From contig NZ_CP085990.1 in NCBI RefSeq assembly GCF_020736705.1, positions 2,976,001 to 3,040,000 of the forward strand: a stretch of 64,000 nt of DNA, written 5' to 3'. Position 1 is the stretch's first letter. Every line of letters starts with the position of its first letter. Of this stretch, positions 16,147-24,727 are shown piece after piece. The notes beneath the pieces are model-generated. The model searched no databases and was not told the DNA's origin. It saw nothing but the letters and a program-made list of their open reading frames with translations. The position numbers and the translations under genes are program-made. This DNA is from Psychrobacter sanguinis (lineage in GTDB: Bacteria; Pseudomonadota; Gammaproteobacteria; Pseudomonadales; Moraxellaceae).

Positions 16147-18852
16147 CTAGCTTGCTTTTAATATCGTATGCAAGCTCTCAGTGACGTTCTTCGATTTAAC
16201 CACCTGACTAAGCTGCTGTAACTGCTGCTTAGCAATACTACGCACTGGCTCTGCTAAAGTATACCAGCGCGATAGAGTCTGCAGTAAACGTGATGCTAAG
16301 ACAGGGTTTGTCTCATCTAGCTTTTGTACCACACCAACATAAAGCGCTAACCCTTCTTCGGTCCAAAGCTTAGTCGGCTGAGCGGCAAAGCTACCCACAA
16401 CCGCACGAATTCTATTGGGGGTACCCCAATCAAAGTCTTTGCGCTCAATTAATGCCTGAACATCTGAAACAGTGGCAGTATCATCACCAGCTCGTACACT
16501 AAACCATAAATCCATCACTAGGGCTTCTTTATTAAAGCGCTGATAGAAGTCAGCCAATACCGCTTGTTTTTGTGAGTGATCATGATTGACCATAGCACTT
16601 AATGCCCCTAAGCGTTCAGTCATGCAGCTGGCATTTTGATACTGCTGATAGGCCCAATCATGAGCAGCTTCAATACCTGCGGTGAGGGCCATATCCAGTA
16701 CCACATTACGTAGGGCCCGCTTACCTCTAGCTTCTGGTGTGTCCTCATAGCTTTCGATAGGTAGGCTATTATAGACTTGTTGCCAATCACTAGCCATTAC
16801 CTGAGCTAGGCTATTTTTTAGCGCGTCTCGTTTGTCTTTCATGACAAGCGGCTGATAATCACTACTGAGCGCTGACGCAAGTTCACGCTCGGCAGGAATA
16901 TCTAAAATTCTTGCCGCCAACATCGCATCTTCTTCAATTAGGCTTAAAAACGCTTTTTTGACGGCTTGCAAATAAACATCTGGTTCATTATTTTGCAATA
17001 AAATTTGATTTACCAACGCTTGGGCACTTTGCCACTGATTAAAGCCATTGGTCTCATGAGCCAACAAGAAGGCCAAGTCAGCCTCACTATATTGATATTT
17101 CATTTGTACCGGCGCACTAAAGTCACGTAGTACAGATACGATGGGCGCAATGCCATCTACTGTGCTCACATTATCAAACACAAAGTCTTGCGTCTCTTTT
17201 TCTAACATCAACAAGCGTTCTTCGATTAGTTCGCCAGTACTTCTGTCAAATAAGGCAGTCGCTACAGGGATGGGTAAGGGTTTGGGTGCGTCATACCCCT
17301 CTACTTGACGTGTTTTTTGAGATAAAGTGACTGTCAACTTGCCCGCCTTGTCATCACCTTGCTCAAAATGCTGATGACCTAGGACCTCTGGTGTTCCAGG
17401 CTGAGTATACCAATCGATAAAATGTTCAACTGATTTGCCTTCAGCACTTAACGCTGATAGCCAATCCTCTACGGTCACCGCTTGACCATCATAACGCTCA
17501 AAATAAGTGTCGGTACCTTGACGGTATTCGTCACCCAAGGTATTGGCCAACATACGCACTACCTCGGCCCCTTTTTCATAGACAGTGGTGGTATAAAAGT
17601 TATTAATTTCCACAAAACTGTTAGGGCGTGGTGGATGGGCCAACGGACCTGCATCTTCCGTAAACTGATAAGCACGTAGCATCGATACGTCATCAATACG
17701 CTGTACTGCCGGAGACTGATGATCTGCAGAGAAGGATTGATCGCGATACACTGTCAAGCCCTCTTTTAAACACAACTGGAACCAGTCGCGACAGGTGACG
17801 CGGTTTCCAGTCCAGTTATGGAAGTATTCATGGGCAATAATAGACTTCACACTGAAGCTGCGTGCATCTGTGGTGGTCTCAGGACTAGACAAGACACACG
17901 AGGTATTGAAAATATTTAAGCCTTTATTTTCCATCGCCCCCATATTAAATTGACTTACCGCCACAATCATATAACGGTCTAAGTCATAGGCTCTGCCATA
18001 ATTGACCTCATCCCAGTGCATGGAGTCTTTCAAGGCTTGCATCGCGACATGGCACTTATCGATATCATAAGCTTTTGCGTAAATCTGCAATTTAACCTCA
18101 CGACCCTCAATAGTGGTATAGCTGTCTTCCAATACCGCTAAATCGGCGAAAACACAAGCGAATAGGTAGCTTGGCTTTTTGCTCACGTCATGCCACACCG
18201 CATAGTGACGGCTGCTGTCCCCTGCCACTTCACCTGATTCGATTAAATCTCCGTTGGCCAATAAGGTAGGAAATTTCTTATCTGCTTCCAAGCGAGTGGT
18301 AAATACCGACAATACGTCAGGACGATCTGGATAATAAGTTATCTTGCGAAAGCCTTCTGGCTCACATTGAGTAACGAACATAACGTCATCGCCTTCTCCA
18401 GCGATATATAACCCTTCAAGCTCGGTATTTTTCTGTGGTTGATGATGTACGCTAATCTTTACGATTGCCTCATCGGGTGCATTTGAGATGACCAGCTTTT
18501 CTTTATCAAGCTGATAGTCTCCCTCTTGCAGCGTTTTATCATTAACACTGATTGTTGTTAAGGTCATGTTTTGACCTAACAACACCAAGTCACCTGGGTG
18601 CTGTCGTTTCATCATCAATACGCTATCGACAGTGGCATGATCTTCAAATAATTTAATATCAAGATCCACCTTGTCTACAGAGTAGCTTGGTGGGGTATAA
18701 TCTTTTAAATAAATTTTTTGTATGTCATTGTTATTATCAGTATTCTCAGTAGTTGCCTCGACTGCTTCAGGATTATGGGCTGGCGCGTCTGGCGTCAGAC
18801 TATCGACAATCATTGCATCGTCTTTGGCATCAGTATTGGTTAAATCTGTCAT
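16147..18852 (-). CDS. pepN: Aminopeptidase N (M1 family zinc metallopeptidase)
   Basis: A cytoplasmic broad-specificity aminopeptidase in peptide turnover. The substrate-binding GAMENKGLNIF (near residue 305) and the zinc site HEYFHNW with its third ligand in KEGLTVYRDQ (near 340-370) are complete, and a conserved Tyr region follows (NNFYTTTVYEKGAEVVRML). The 901 residues are about 30 more than E. coli PepN; the surplus is an acidic N-terminal tail. It is divergent from the gene at 19180 and ends at a shared terminator with aroG. Confidence 0.95.
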   Translation of the reverse strand: MTDLTNTDAKDDAMIVDSLTPDAPAHNPEAVEATTENTDNNNDIQKIYLKDYTPPSYSVDKVDLDIKLFEDHATVDSVLMMKRQHPGDLVLLGQNMTLTTISVNDKTLQEGDYQLDKEKLVISNAPDEAIVKISVHHQPQKNTELEGLYIAGEGDDVMFVTQCEPEGFRKITYYPDRPDVLSVFTTRLEADKKFPTLLANGDLIESGEVAGDSSRHYAVWHDVSKKPSYLFACVFADLAVLEDSYTTIEGREVKLQIYAKAYDIDKCHVAMQALKDSMHWDEVNYGRAYDLDRYMIVAVSQFNMGAMENKGLNIFNTSCVLSSPETTTDARSFSVKSIIAHEYFHNWTGNRVTCRDWFQLCLKEGLTVYRDQSFSADHQSPAVQRIDDVSMLRAYQFTEDAGPLAHPPRPNSFVEINNFYTTTVYEKGAEVVRMLANTLGDEYRQGTDTYFERYDGQAVTVEDWLSALSAEGKSVEHFIDWYTQPGTPEVLGHQHFEQGDDKAGKLTVTLSQKTRQVEGYDAPKPLPIPVATALFDRSTGELIEERLLMLEKETQDFVFDNVSTVDGIAPIVSVLRDFSAPVQMKYQYSEADLAFLLAHETNGFNQWQSAQALVNQILLQNNEPDVYLQAVKKAFLSLIEEDAMLAARILDIPAERELASALSSDYQPLVMKDKRDALKNSLAQVMASDWQQVYNSLPIESYEDTPEARGKRALRNVVLDMALTAGIEAAHDWAYQQYQNASCMTERLGALSAMVNHDHSQKQAVLADFYQRFNKEALVMDLWFSVRAGDDTATVSDVQALIERKDFDWGTPNRIRAVVGSFAAQPTKLWTEEGLALYVGVVQKLDETNPVLASRLLQTLSRWYTLAEPVRSIAKQQLQQLSQVVKSKNVTESLHTILKAS

Positions 18853-19179
18853 ATTATTTCTCTTTATTAACTAATTATCGTTAAGTAGCTATCATTAGAT
18901 GACCGTCATTCATTTCATCGTGAGTGGTCTTTATTAGGCGGTGTTTACTAAGTGGCTATTATTGGGTAAACAGTATTGAGTAGTCAGCAAGATATTTATG
19001 GTCTCTGAGCCTTATATTTACGCAGTATTATTTATTGCTGATTGATGCTAATTTTTATAATACTGTTTTTAGAATACTAAGTCCTATATTGTAACATTCT
19101 GCCTTTTTTAAACCTATGTTTGGCAAAATATGTTATCAATATGCCTCATTAATTATCGTACTTTTATTAAGCATAAACT
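18853..19179. promoter_or_regulatory. Divergent intergenic region, 327 bases
   Basis: Must carry the promoters of pepN and of the gene at 19180. An imperfect direct repeat of about 12 bases (TAAGTAGCTATCATT near 18882 and TAAGTGGCTATTATT near 18949) is the only structure noticed. No ORF or RNA gene was seen. Confidence 0.35.
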
Positions 19180-19785
19180 ATGTCATTAACTACCTCACCC
19201 ACTTTATTAAAGTTAGACCTGATTTGCGCCCATATTATTGAAGTGGTTGATCACCTTTATAGTGACGCTATCAAAGAAACTGAAAGAAATAATGACAGCA
19301 TTAAACCTGTGGCCATGTCTATATTACTGGTCAGTGATTCTGAAATTCAGGCTTATCTCTTAAATTATTGTGCAGATAAAGGGCAACAAGTCGAGCTGAC
19401 TTCACTGTCTATTTCTGAGTTTCTAGGCACTGGCTTCAACAAGCGTTATAGCTTAGGCTGCTTTATTGATGCTACAAATTCTACTTTAAATGCGTCTGAT
19501 TTAGATACGGTTAGCAATACACAACTTAATCAACAAAGTTATCAAAATATTGCCATTAGATTGCGTGATCTATTTGCTGAACAAAGTCTACTATTAACTA
19601 CGACACCGACTGCTCAGCTTAATTTTAGTAGCTTAGGCTATACAACATTGCCTCTTAACACCGATGACAACACTGCCGATTTAATCATTTGGCAGTTCAA
19701 TCTATACGACTATAAGCAGCGTCCCAATTGGTTAAATGCCAAATACTGGGCCAATCCTGAAAATTTCGACAAATATCGTTGGTAA
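19180..19785 (+). CDS. Conserved hypothetical protein
   Basis: A 201-residue soluble protein with no signal peptide or membrane segment. It starts from ATG at 19180. The N-terminal half looks like a nucleotide-free Rossmann-type fold (MSILLVSDSEIQAYLLNYCADKGQQ), and the C-terminus ends with an aromatic motif (IIWQFNLYDYKQRPNWLNAKYWANPENFDKYRW) that seems conserved-looking. I have a weak recollection of a similar domain of unknown function in gammaproteobacteria, possibly DUF6231, but cannot confirm it. It is not in an obvious operon. The remains of a TnpB element lie downstream. Function unknown. Confidence 0.6.
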   Translation: MSLTTSPTLLKLDLICAHIIEVVDHLYSDAIKETERNNDSIKPVAMSILLVSDSEIQAYLLNYCADKGQQVELTSLSISEFLGTGFNKRYSLGCFIDATNSTLNASDLDTVSNTQLNQQSYQNIAIRLRDLFAEQSLLLTTTPTAQLNFSSLGYTTLPLNTDDNTADLIIWQFNLYDYKQRPNWLNAKYWANPENFDKYRW

Positions 19786-19960
19786 CTTATTTTATGTTCC
19801 TCTTTATATTTAGCTAATTACTATAATTTTAAAGTCACCGTAATTTGAAGGTGTCAGTATTCTAGATTCCTTTTATTGATTAAGTTTTTAGTGTAAAAAC
19901 TGATGTCAAAGACAATAATGGTAGTCAATAATCAAGCAGTGATTTGACCTCCTCCCCTCG

Positions 19961-20708
19961 CTAAACCGAGGGGATTCCTACCGCTAGACGGTCAAGCCCG
20001 ACCGCGAGGATGTTCTTAGCAGCATTGATATCTCTATCATGCCATGTGCCACACTCAGCACAAGCCCATCCTCTTATTCGCAAGCCTGCTCTACCTTTCG
20101 GACTACTGTCACTTATTTTAAGGCAGTACGAGCAGGTCTGGGTAGTGTAACTCTCATTTACGATCTCAAGCTGACAACCTGCATACTTGCATTTATATTC
20201 CAGTTGTCGTTTAAGTTCAAACCATCCTGCATCATATGTCGATTTAGCCAGATTGGTTTTTTTAGTTGTAAATGAGCATGATTTCACATCACCAACTACA
20301 ATTAAGGCATTATCCTTAACTAATTGGGTGGTGAACTTATGAATTAAGTCTAATCTTGTGTTTTTGATTTTGGCGTGGATTGCTTTAACACGATTTTTAT
20401 TGCTAGCACGTTGAGCGACAGCAAGCTTTTTAGCCCATCTTTGAGTCTTCTTAATAGTGAGTTTATCACCCATTGAGGTAGTAGCAGACTCTTTTAAGCC
20501 CAAATCAATACCAACGCTGCCCTTACCACTTACCTGCTTAGGAAAGTCTTTAACGGTAATACACGCATACCAACGATTACGACTATCTTGTACTATCTCT
20601 AAGGTGTTAATTTGATATAGGCTTAGGTTGTAGCTATCGAATACATCGATGATGAGCTTTTGACCTTTAGATAAGGATAGCTGTATGGTTGATTTAAGTG
20701 CCTTCTTA
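19961..20708 (-). pseudogene. tnpB: TnpB, C-terminal part (disrupted by IS66)
   Basis: Encodes about 248 residues with RuvC-I (SVGIDLGLKESATTS), RuvC-II (LIVVGDVKSCSF, where the usual Glu is not obvious), the zinc finger (CSYCLK to CAEC) and RuvC-III (WHDRDINAAKNIL). It reads in frame with the piece at 23347-23713 once IS66 and one target copy are removed (junction Thr-Gly-Lys-Lys-Ala-Leu). The stop codon lies in the loop of the right-end hairpin. A start codon formed inside the IS66 end (20716) could still give a truncated protein. Confidence 0.85.
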
Positions 20709-20728
20709 GTAAGCATCCGACCAACCCC

Positions 20729-22486
20729 CTATTGCGGTGGCACCCAGCGATGAGGTAACAACTCATCCAGACCCTCTTGAGTAGGCAGGCGTCTTAGCAC
20801 GTCTGTCAAATAAGCAGACACATCCAAACCATTTAAGCGAGCTGACTGAATGATTGACATAATATTCGCAGCCCGCTGCCCACTTCGCAGCGAACCGGCA
20901 AACAACCAGTTTTTACGCCCAAGTGCCCACGGACGCATCTGATTCTCCGCCCAATTATTATCAATCGGCAGCCTGCCATCATCTAGATACTGAGTCAGCG
21001 CCTGCCAACGTTTCAGGCAATAATCCATCGCCTTACTAATACTGGCATTTTTAGTGGTTAACTGCCTTTTTTCTTGTAACCATTGGTGCAGCTTATCGGC
21101 AATCGGTTTGGCTTTTTCTTGCCTGATTTGCCGAACTATTTGGGGATCTCTTGGCATTGGGGGTGTATTTTTTTCAAATCGCTCGTCAATCTCACGTTCA
21201 ACAGCATACAACTGCCTAAATAACGTTAATGCCTCAATGCTCACGATACTTTGGCCAGTGATATGCAGTTCATGAAACTTACGCCGTGCATGGGCCAGAC
21301 AACCGATTTCTGTCACACCTTGATGAAATAAGAACTTATACCCGCTGTAATCATCGCAAACCAGCTTACCGCGCCACTTATCTAAAAAGGCTTTAGGATG
21401 CTCATTACGACGGCTTTCAGCAAAGTCATAGACCACCGCTTTTAAGGAGCTGTGCTGTGGCGTAAGATACGCCCAGACATAGCCTTTTTTTAATGATTTA
21501 CCACCTACCTTTACATGGTTCTTCATGATAGATACCGGGGTTTCATCGGCATGTAAGATAGGCTCAGACAGTAATAGTTCATGCAAGCGACTGACTAAAG
21601 GCTCAAGGGCAACGCCGCAGCGTCCTACCCAGTCTGCCATAGTAGCATCGGGGATATTTACCCCACTTCGCTGATAGATAATATTCTGCCGATATAACGG
21701 CTGATGGTCTGCATATTTGCTAATAAGGATGTGTGCAAGCAGCTCTGGGGTGGCGATGCTTTTGTTAATAATCTGCTTGGGGGTAGCCGCTTGATGAATG
21801 ATGTCACACTCACGGCATACCCATTTAGGGTAGATGTGACGCTCAATATAAAACTGCTTAGGGATAATGCCAAGTTTGTCTTGTTTATCCTCCCCAATTC
21901 GCTTCATTTGACAGCCGCAGTCACAGACGGTGGTAAGTGGTTCATGAACCCAGGTTTTCACCTCAAGGTTGTCAGGAATCACTGTGTATTTGGCACGCTT
22001 TGTTTTTCTAGGCTGATCAGTGGCTGAAGCTGGCAGCTCATCTGTGTTCTCTTTGCCGGCTTTAAGCTCACCCTCATTAATGAGGGTTTCTGCCTCAGTA
22101 CGATCAATCGCAGGCAGCTTGGCAAGCTCATCTTGGCTTAAGCCGCTAAGGTAGTCATCTCGGATTTGTTCAAGCTGCGCTAAGTCCTCTTGCGCGGCCT
22201 CATAGTTTAAGTGGGTTTGTCTGGCAGTGATGCCTTCGCTTTTTTGTCCATAGAGCCGGTGAATAAGCTGCTTTTGTTTTTCGATGAGTTCAAGCACTTG
22301 TTCATATAGCTTGTGGTTTTCCTCAACCACTTGGTTAAAAAGCTGCTGTAGTTGATCGTGACTTGTGTTCGTTTGAACAAGCTGTTGCTGCAGGTGCTCA
22401 TTACGCTGTTCAAGCAGGTGGATTTTCACCAGAAGCTCGGCGTAAATGGGGTCTTTTGATAAGTCGGATAAGTTAGCAACAGTCAT
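20729..22486 (-). CDS. tnpC: IS66 transposase TnpC
   Basis: The 585-residue DDE transposase of IS66. An N-terminal coiled coil (residues about 20-80, Leu/Gln-rich) is followed by a zinc-binding CDCGCQMK region. The catalytic Asp is in ILHADETPVSIM, the second in LVCDDYSGYKF, and the Glu is in NNWAENQMRPWALGRKNWLFAGS. All three acidic residues are present, so the protein looks functional. It is the last gene of the tnpA-tnpB-tnpC operon. Confidence 0.95.
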   Translation of the reverse strand: MTVANLSDLSKDPIYAELLVKIHLLEQRNEHLQQQLVQTNTSHDQLQQLFNQVVEENHKLYEQVLELIEKQKQLIHRLYGQKSEGITARQTHLNYEAAQEDLAQLEQIRDDYLSGLSQDELAKLPAIDRTEAETLINEGELKAGKENTDELPASATDQPRKTKRAKYTVIPDNLEVKTWVHEPLTTVCDCGCQMKRIGEDKQDKLGIIPKQFYIERHIYPKWVCRECDIIHQAATPKQIINKSIATPELLAHILISKYADHQPLYRQNIIYQRSGVNIPDATMADWVGRCGVALEPLVSRLHELLLSEPILHADETPVSIMKNHVKVGGKSLKKGYVWAYLTPQHSSLKAVVYDFAESRRNEHPKAFLDKWRGKLVCDDYSGYKFLFHQGVTEIGCLAHARRKFHELHITGQSIVSIEALTLFRQLYAVEREIDERFEKNTPPMPRDPQIVRQIRQEKAKPIADKLHQWLQEKRQLTTKNASISKAMDYCLKRWQALTQYLDDGRLPIDNNWAENQMRPWALGRKNWLFAGSLRSGQRAANIMSIIQSARLNGLDVSAYLTDVLRRLPTQEGLDELLPHRWVPPQ

Positions 22487-22528
22487 GGCGATATGTTGCC
22501 AGAGTTTTATTTGCCTGTCATCTGCTAT

Positions 22529-22873
22529 TTATAGGATGGGGGTTAATTTATCTTTGCCCATGTTACGCCAAGGCAGTCCACTGATTAAGGCGTTAAATTG
22601 TTCACGGTTGATGCTGATACCAGTCTGAGTGGTGGTGAGCGGCTTGGTTAAGCCATGAAATTTATTGTCATCGAGCTGACGGCTACAAAGCCATACGCCA
22701 AGCCCATCATGAATGAATACTTTTAGGCGTGTGCCTGCTTTGTTGTAAAACAGGTAGGCACAGTGAGGGCGAATGCTTTGGTGCTCGGTGAGGATGTAGG
22801 CCATTAGTTTGCCACTACCACATCGCATGTCCATAGGCGTGGTGGATAGCCAGATGTGAGTGATGGGTATCAT
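22529..22873 (-). CDS. IS66 accessory protein TnpB (Orf2)
   Basis: A 114-residue protein with the family signature TTPMDMRCGSGKL near the N-terminus and the LFYNKAGTRLKVFIHDGLGVWL core. It is needed for IS66 transposition, though its exact role is unclear. It overlaps the end of tnpA by four bases (ATGA), which suggests coupled translation. It is unrelated to the RNA-guided TnpB of IS200/IS605 despite the name. Confidence 0.93.
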   Translation of the reverse strand: MIPITHIWLSTTPMDMRCGSGKLMAYILTEHQSIRPHCAYLFYNKAGTRLKVFIHDGLGVWLCSRQLDDNKFHGLTKPLTTTQTGISINREQFNALISGLPWRNMGKDKLTPIL

Positions 22874-23265
22874 TGCAGCCCTCGTAGTAGGTCAATCAAG
22901 CTTTGAGTGTCTATTTGGCTAATGTTGAGGTTTATCGTCCCAGATGCTCGAGCTGTGATTTGCAGTTTGATGTTCTTTATGACGGATGCTGAGCGTAGAT
23001 GCGCACCTTCAGGCTCAAGATGGATTGGGATAAAGTGCGGGTTTGGATCATGAGACCTGTTTATAGCACCAGGTAATGTGTCAGCTTGAGCATGTGCCCG
23101 CTGATACTGGCGTTTCCAGTTATGTAGAAGGTTTTGGTTAATGCCATGCTCTCGGGCAATGCTGGCAATTGATCGACCTGAGTCTGTCGCTTCTTTTACT
23201 AAAAGCGCTTTAAACTCAGCGCTGTAAGTTCTTCGTTTGGGTTTATTAGGGGGTTGTGTTGTCAT
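22870..23265 (-). CDS. IS66 protein TnpA (helix-turn-helix)
   Basis: A small DNA-binding protein with the transposase-8-like helix-turn-helix RRTYSAEFKALLVKEATDSG through INQNLLHNWKRQYQR. I chose the ATG at 23265 (MTTQPPNKPKRR). An upstream ATG at 23307 in the same frame is possible, but the stretch between them forms a hairpin (23269-23298) near the element end. Confidence 0.85.
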   Translation of the reverse strand: MTTQPPNKPKRRTYSAEFKALLVKEATDSGRSIASIAREHGINQNLLHNWKRQYQRAHAQADTLPGAINRSHDPNPHFIPIHLEPEGAHLRSASVIKNIKLQITARASGTINLNISQIDTQSLIDLLRGLQ

Positions 23266-23268
23266 GTT

Positions 23269-23298
23269 AGTGTCCACGATTATTTGTTCATGGACACT
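23269..23298. repeat. Hairpin in the IS66 tnpA leader
   Basis: AGTGTCCA and its complement TGGACACT, separated by 14 bases, just upstream of the preferred tnpA start. The same structure is present in copy 2 (51607-51636). Confidence 0.7.
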
Positions 23299-23346
23299 AT
23301 CTCGCATTTTTTAATAGAAAAAAAGATGGGATGGTCGGATGCTTAC

Positions 23347-23713
23347 CCTTCTTACCTGTCTGCCTTGTTTGCAAATACTTGATAGCAGATTTCTTAAAGG
23401 GGATCCATCCCAATGATTTACGCTTGGCATCAGGTCTATTAGTACGCCAGTTAAGTTTCGCTTTTTTAAACTGCTTGCGAGATTTAGCATGAGTCTCGTT
23501 AATGGCTTGTAAGGTTTGGCTGTGTAGACCTAAATACTCACCGCTACCTTTGGTGTATTGGCTTAAATCATAGGCTGAAAAGTACTTACCTGTGCGTCTT
23601 AAATGCTCAAAGCTTAATGCATTAACATAGTTCCACGCATAGTTAACACTCCCAGCTAGTTTGTTTAGCTGGTTTGCATGTTTGTCTTTGATGCGTAGTT
23701 TGAGTGTTTTCAT
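23347..23713 (-). pseudogene. tnpB: TnpB, N-terminal part (disrupted by IS66)
   Basis: From the ATG at 23713 it encodes about 122 residues beginning MKTLKLRIKDKHANQLNKLAG, the usual helix-turn-helix start of TnpB. The frame is cut by IS66 at the duplicated target CCTTCTTA. The matching remainder is at 19961-20708. Confidence 0.85.
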
Positions 23714-23780
23714 ATGCTTAGTATGGCCAGGTTAATTTTAACTTACAACCCTTTAACGACTTCTGACGACAGTGTGTGTC

Positions 23781-23817
23781 GCCGTAAAACCACCCCCTGA
23801 AGTGGGTGGTTTACGGC
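23781..23817. repeat. Left-end hairpin of the second TnpB element
   Basis: GCCGTAAAACCACCC pairs with GGGTGGTTTACGGC (14 pairs, one bulge) around an eight-base loop. This is the likely binding site of a Y1 transposase supplied from elsewhere. Confidence 0.75.
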
Positions 23818-24037
23818 GAATGGTGATAAAATGCTTGTTTAATTTTTCAAATTTTGTCATTATCTCGATATGAATTTACAGTAAGACTACTTACATAAAG
23901 TAACATCTGCTTTTAAATGTGGTATATTTACCATCAAAGTATCTAGCCATTAATGTAGTGTTGGTTATCGAGCGATATACAACAACATAAGTAACCGCAT
24001 AAGCTCGCAACACTTTTTAGAAATCTGAGGATCTAAT

Positions 24038-24550
24038 ATGTATTCATCATTAAAAATTTCGGCAATTACCCTAGTTTCTGCAGCGCTTTTAAGTACAGTG
24101 GGTTGTGCCACTAAGCCTAAAAACTCTGAGTTTGTGGTAGCTCCTATGGCTGTACCTGGTAATGCAGCTTACCAAACAGGTCCTTTGGTGAATAATTCAG
24201 CAGAAGTACAAGCCGCTGCTCAAAATGTGCGTAGCATTGTTCGCTTCCCATTTGATAGCAGTGAGATTGAAGCTGAAGCAGCTAGCATTTTGAATGATCA
24301 AGTGGCTTTTTTAGCCAGCCACCCAGATGCTAGAGTATTAGTAGCTGGTCATACTGATGAACGCGGTAGCCGTGAATACAACCATGCATTAGGTGAGCGC
24401 CGTGCACAAGCAGTTAGAAACTATTTGGCTAGCCAAGGTGTGACTGATGCTCGAGTTGAAACTATCAGCTATGGTGAAGACCGTCCGGTTGCCGCTGGTA
24501 CTGATGAAGCCTCTCACACTCAAAACCGTCGTGCAGAATTATCTTATTAA
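24038..24550 (+). CDS. pal: Peptidoglycan-associated lipoprotein Pal
   Basis: An outer-membrane lipoprotein of the Tol-Pal system that ties the outer membrane to peptidoglycan during division. The lipobox STVGC puts the lipidated Cys at residue 23. The OmpA-like domain (about residues 68-170) has RFPFDSSEIE, GHTDERGSREYNHALGERRAQAV and QNRRAELSY, with the peptidoglycan-binding Asp and Arg. The 170 residues are normal. A GAGGA ribosome-binding site precedes the ATG. The other tol genes are not in the window; upstream are insertion sequences. Its own terminator is broken by an IS4-family insertion about 100 bases after the stop. Confidence 0.95.
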   Translation: MYSSLKISAITLVSAALLSTVGCATKPKNSEFVVAPMAVPGNAAYQTGPLVNNSAEVQAAAQNVRSIVRFPFDSSEIEAEAASILNDQVAFLASHPDARVLVAGHTDERGSREYNHALGERRAQAVRNYLASQGVTDARVETISYGEDRPVAAGTDEASHTQNRRAELSY

Positions 24551-24633
24551 TCTATTTATGTTAAGAAATACCTTGTTAAGATAAACCGAATTTAAACACA
24601 TAAATTAATAAAGTAAATTTGAAATGACCGTTT

Positions 24634-24651
24634 AAAGACCTAGCTTAGGCT
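24634..24651 (+). terminator. Pal terminator, 5' half (split by an IS4 element)
   Basis: Joining 24632-24651 to 26056 onwards restores a stem AAAGACC.AGC / GCT.GGTCTTT with a four-base loop TTAG and a T run. The element sits across the loop. The 3' half is at 26056-26064. Confidence 0.8.
24642..24651. repeat. 10-bp target duplication, left copy (AGCTTAGGCT)
   Basis: Repeated at 26046-26055 on the other side of the IS4-family element. The duplicated bases are themselves a small palindrome, the tip of the pal terminator. Confidence 0.9.
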
Positions 24652-24692
24652 GTAATGCCAGTCAGTTAAGGCAAAAACTCCCTAAAAGTAAT

Positions 24693-24727
24693 AAAATAGC
24701 CCATCTAATAAGTAGATGGGCTATTTT
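24693..24727 (+). terminator. Terminator-like hairpin at the left end of IS4 copy A
   Basis: A perfect 15-bp stem (AAAATAGCCCATCTA with TAGATGGGCTATTTT) and a five-base loop. The transposase start codon (24716) lies in its 3' arm. It should stop transcripts entering from pal, and would also hide the start codon in any read-through RNA. Copy B has the same hairpin at 27100-27134. Confidence 0.65.

Larger units (their letters stand above)
20709..23346 (-). mobile_element. IS66-family element, copy 1, with 8-bp target duplication
   Basis: The ends GTAAGCATCCGACCA (20709) and its near-complement ending GGATGCTTAC (23346) are typical IS66 ends (GTAAGC). The target duplication CCTTCTTA is at 20701-20708 and 23347-23354. 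It carries tnpA, tnpB and tnpC in one operon on the minus strand, all open. It is nearly identical to copy 2 at 49048-51684. Confidence 0.95.
19944..23825 (-). mobile_element. Second TnpB-only IS200/IS605 element, split by IS66
   Basis: The right end has a hairpin at 19954-19973 (CCCCTCG with CGAGGGG) and ends in TCAA (complement of 19944-19947). The left end has a strong hairpin at 23781-23817, preceded on the minus strand by TTAT (complement of 23826-23829). An IS66 element (20709-23346) sits in its tnpB gene with an 8-bp target duplication. Without IS66 the element would be about 1.2 kb. The ends match the layout of the TnpB element at 9269-10684 though the hairpin sequences differ, so they are different members of the family. 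Confidence 0.75.

Noticed and set aside
19944..24037. Cluster of insertion sequences before pal as a prophage or integrative element
   Set aside because: No integrase, phage structural or conjugation gene, and no attachment-site repeats, were found. Nested IS insertion explains the region.
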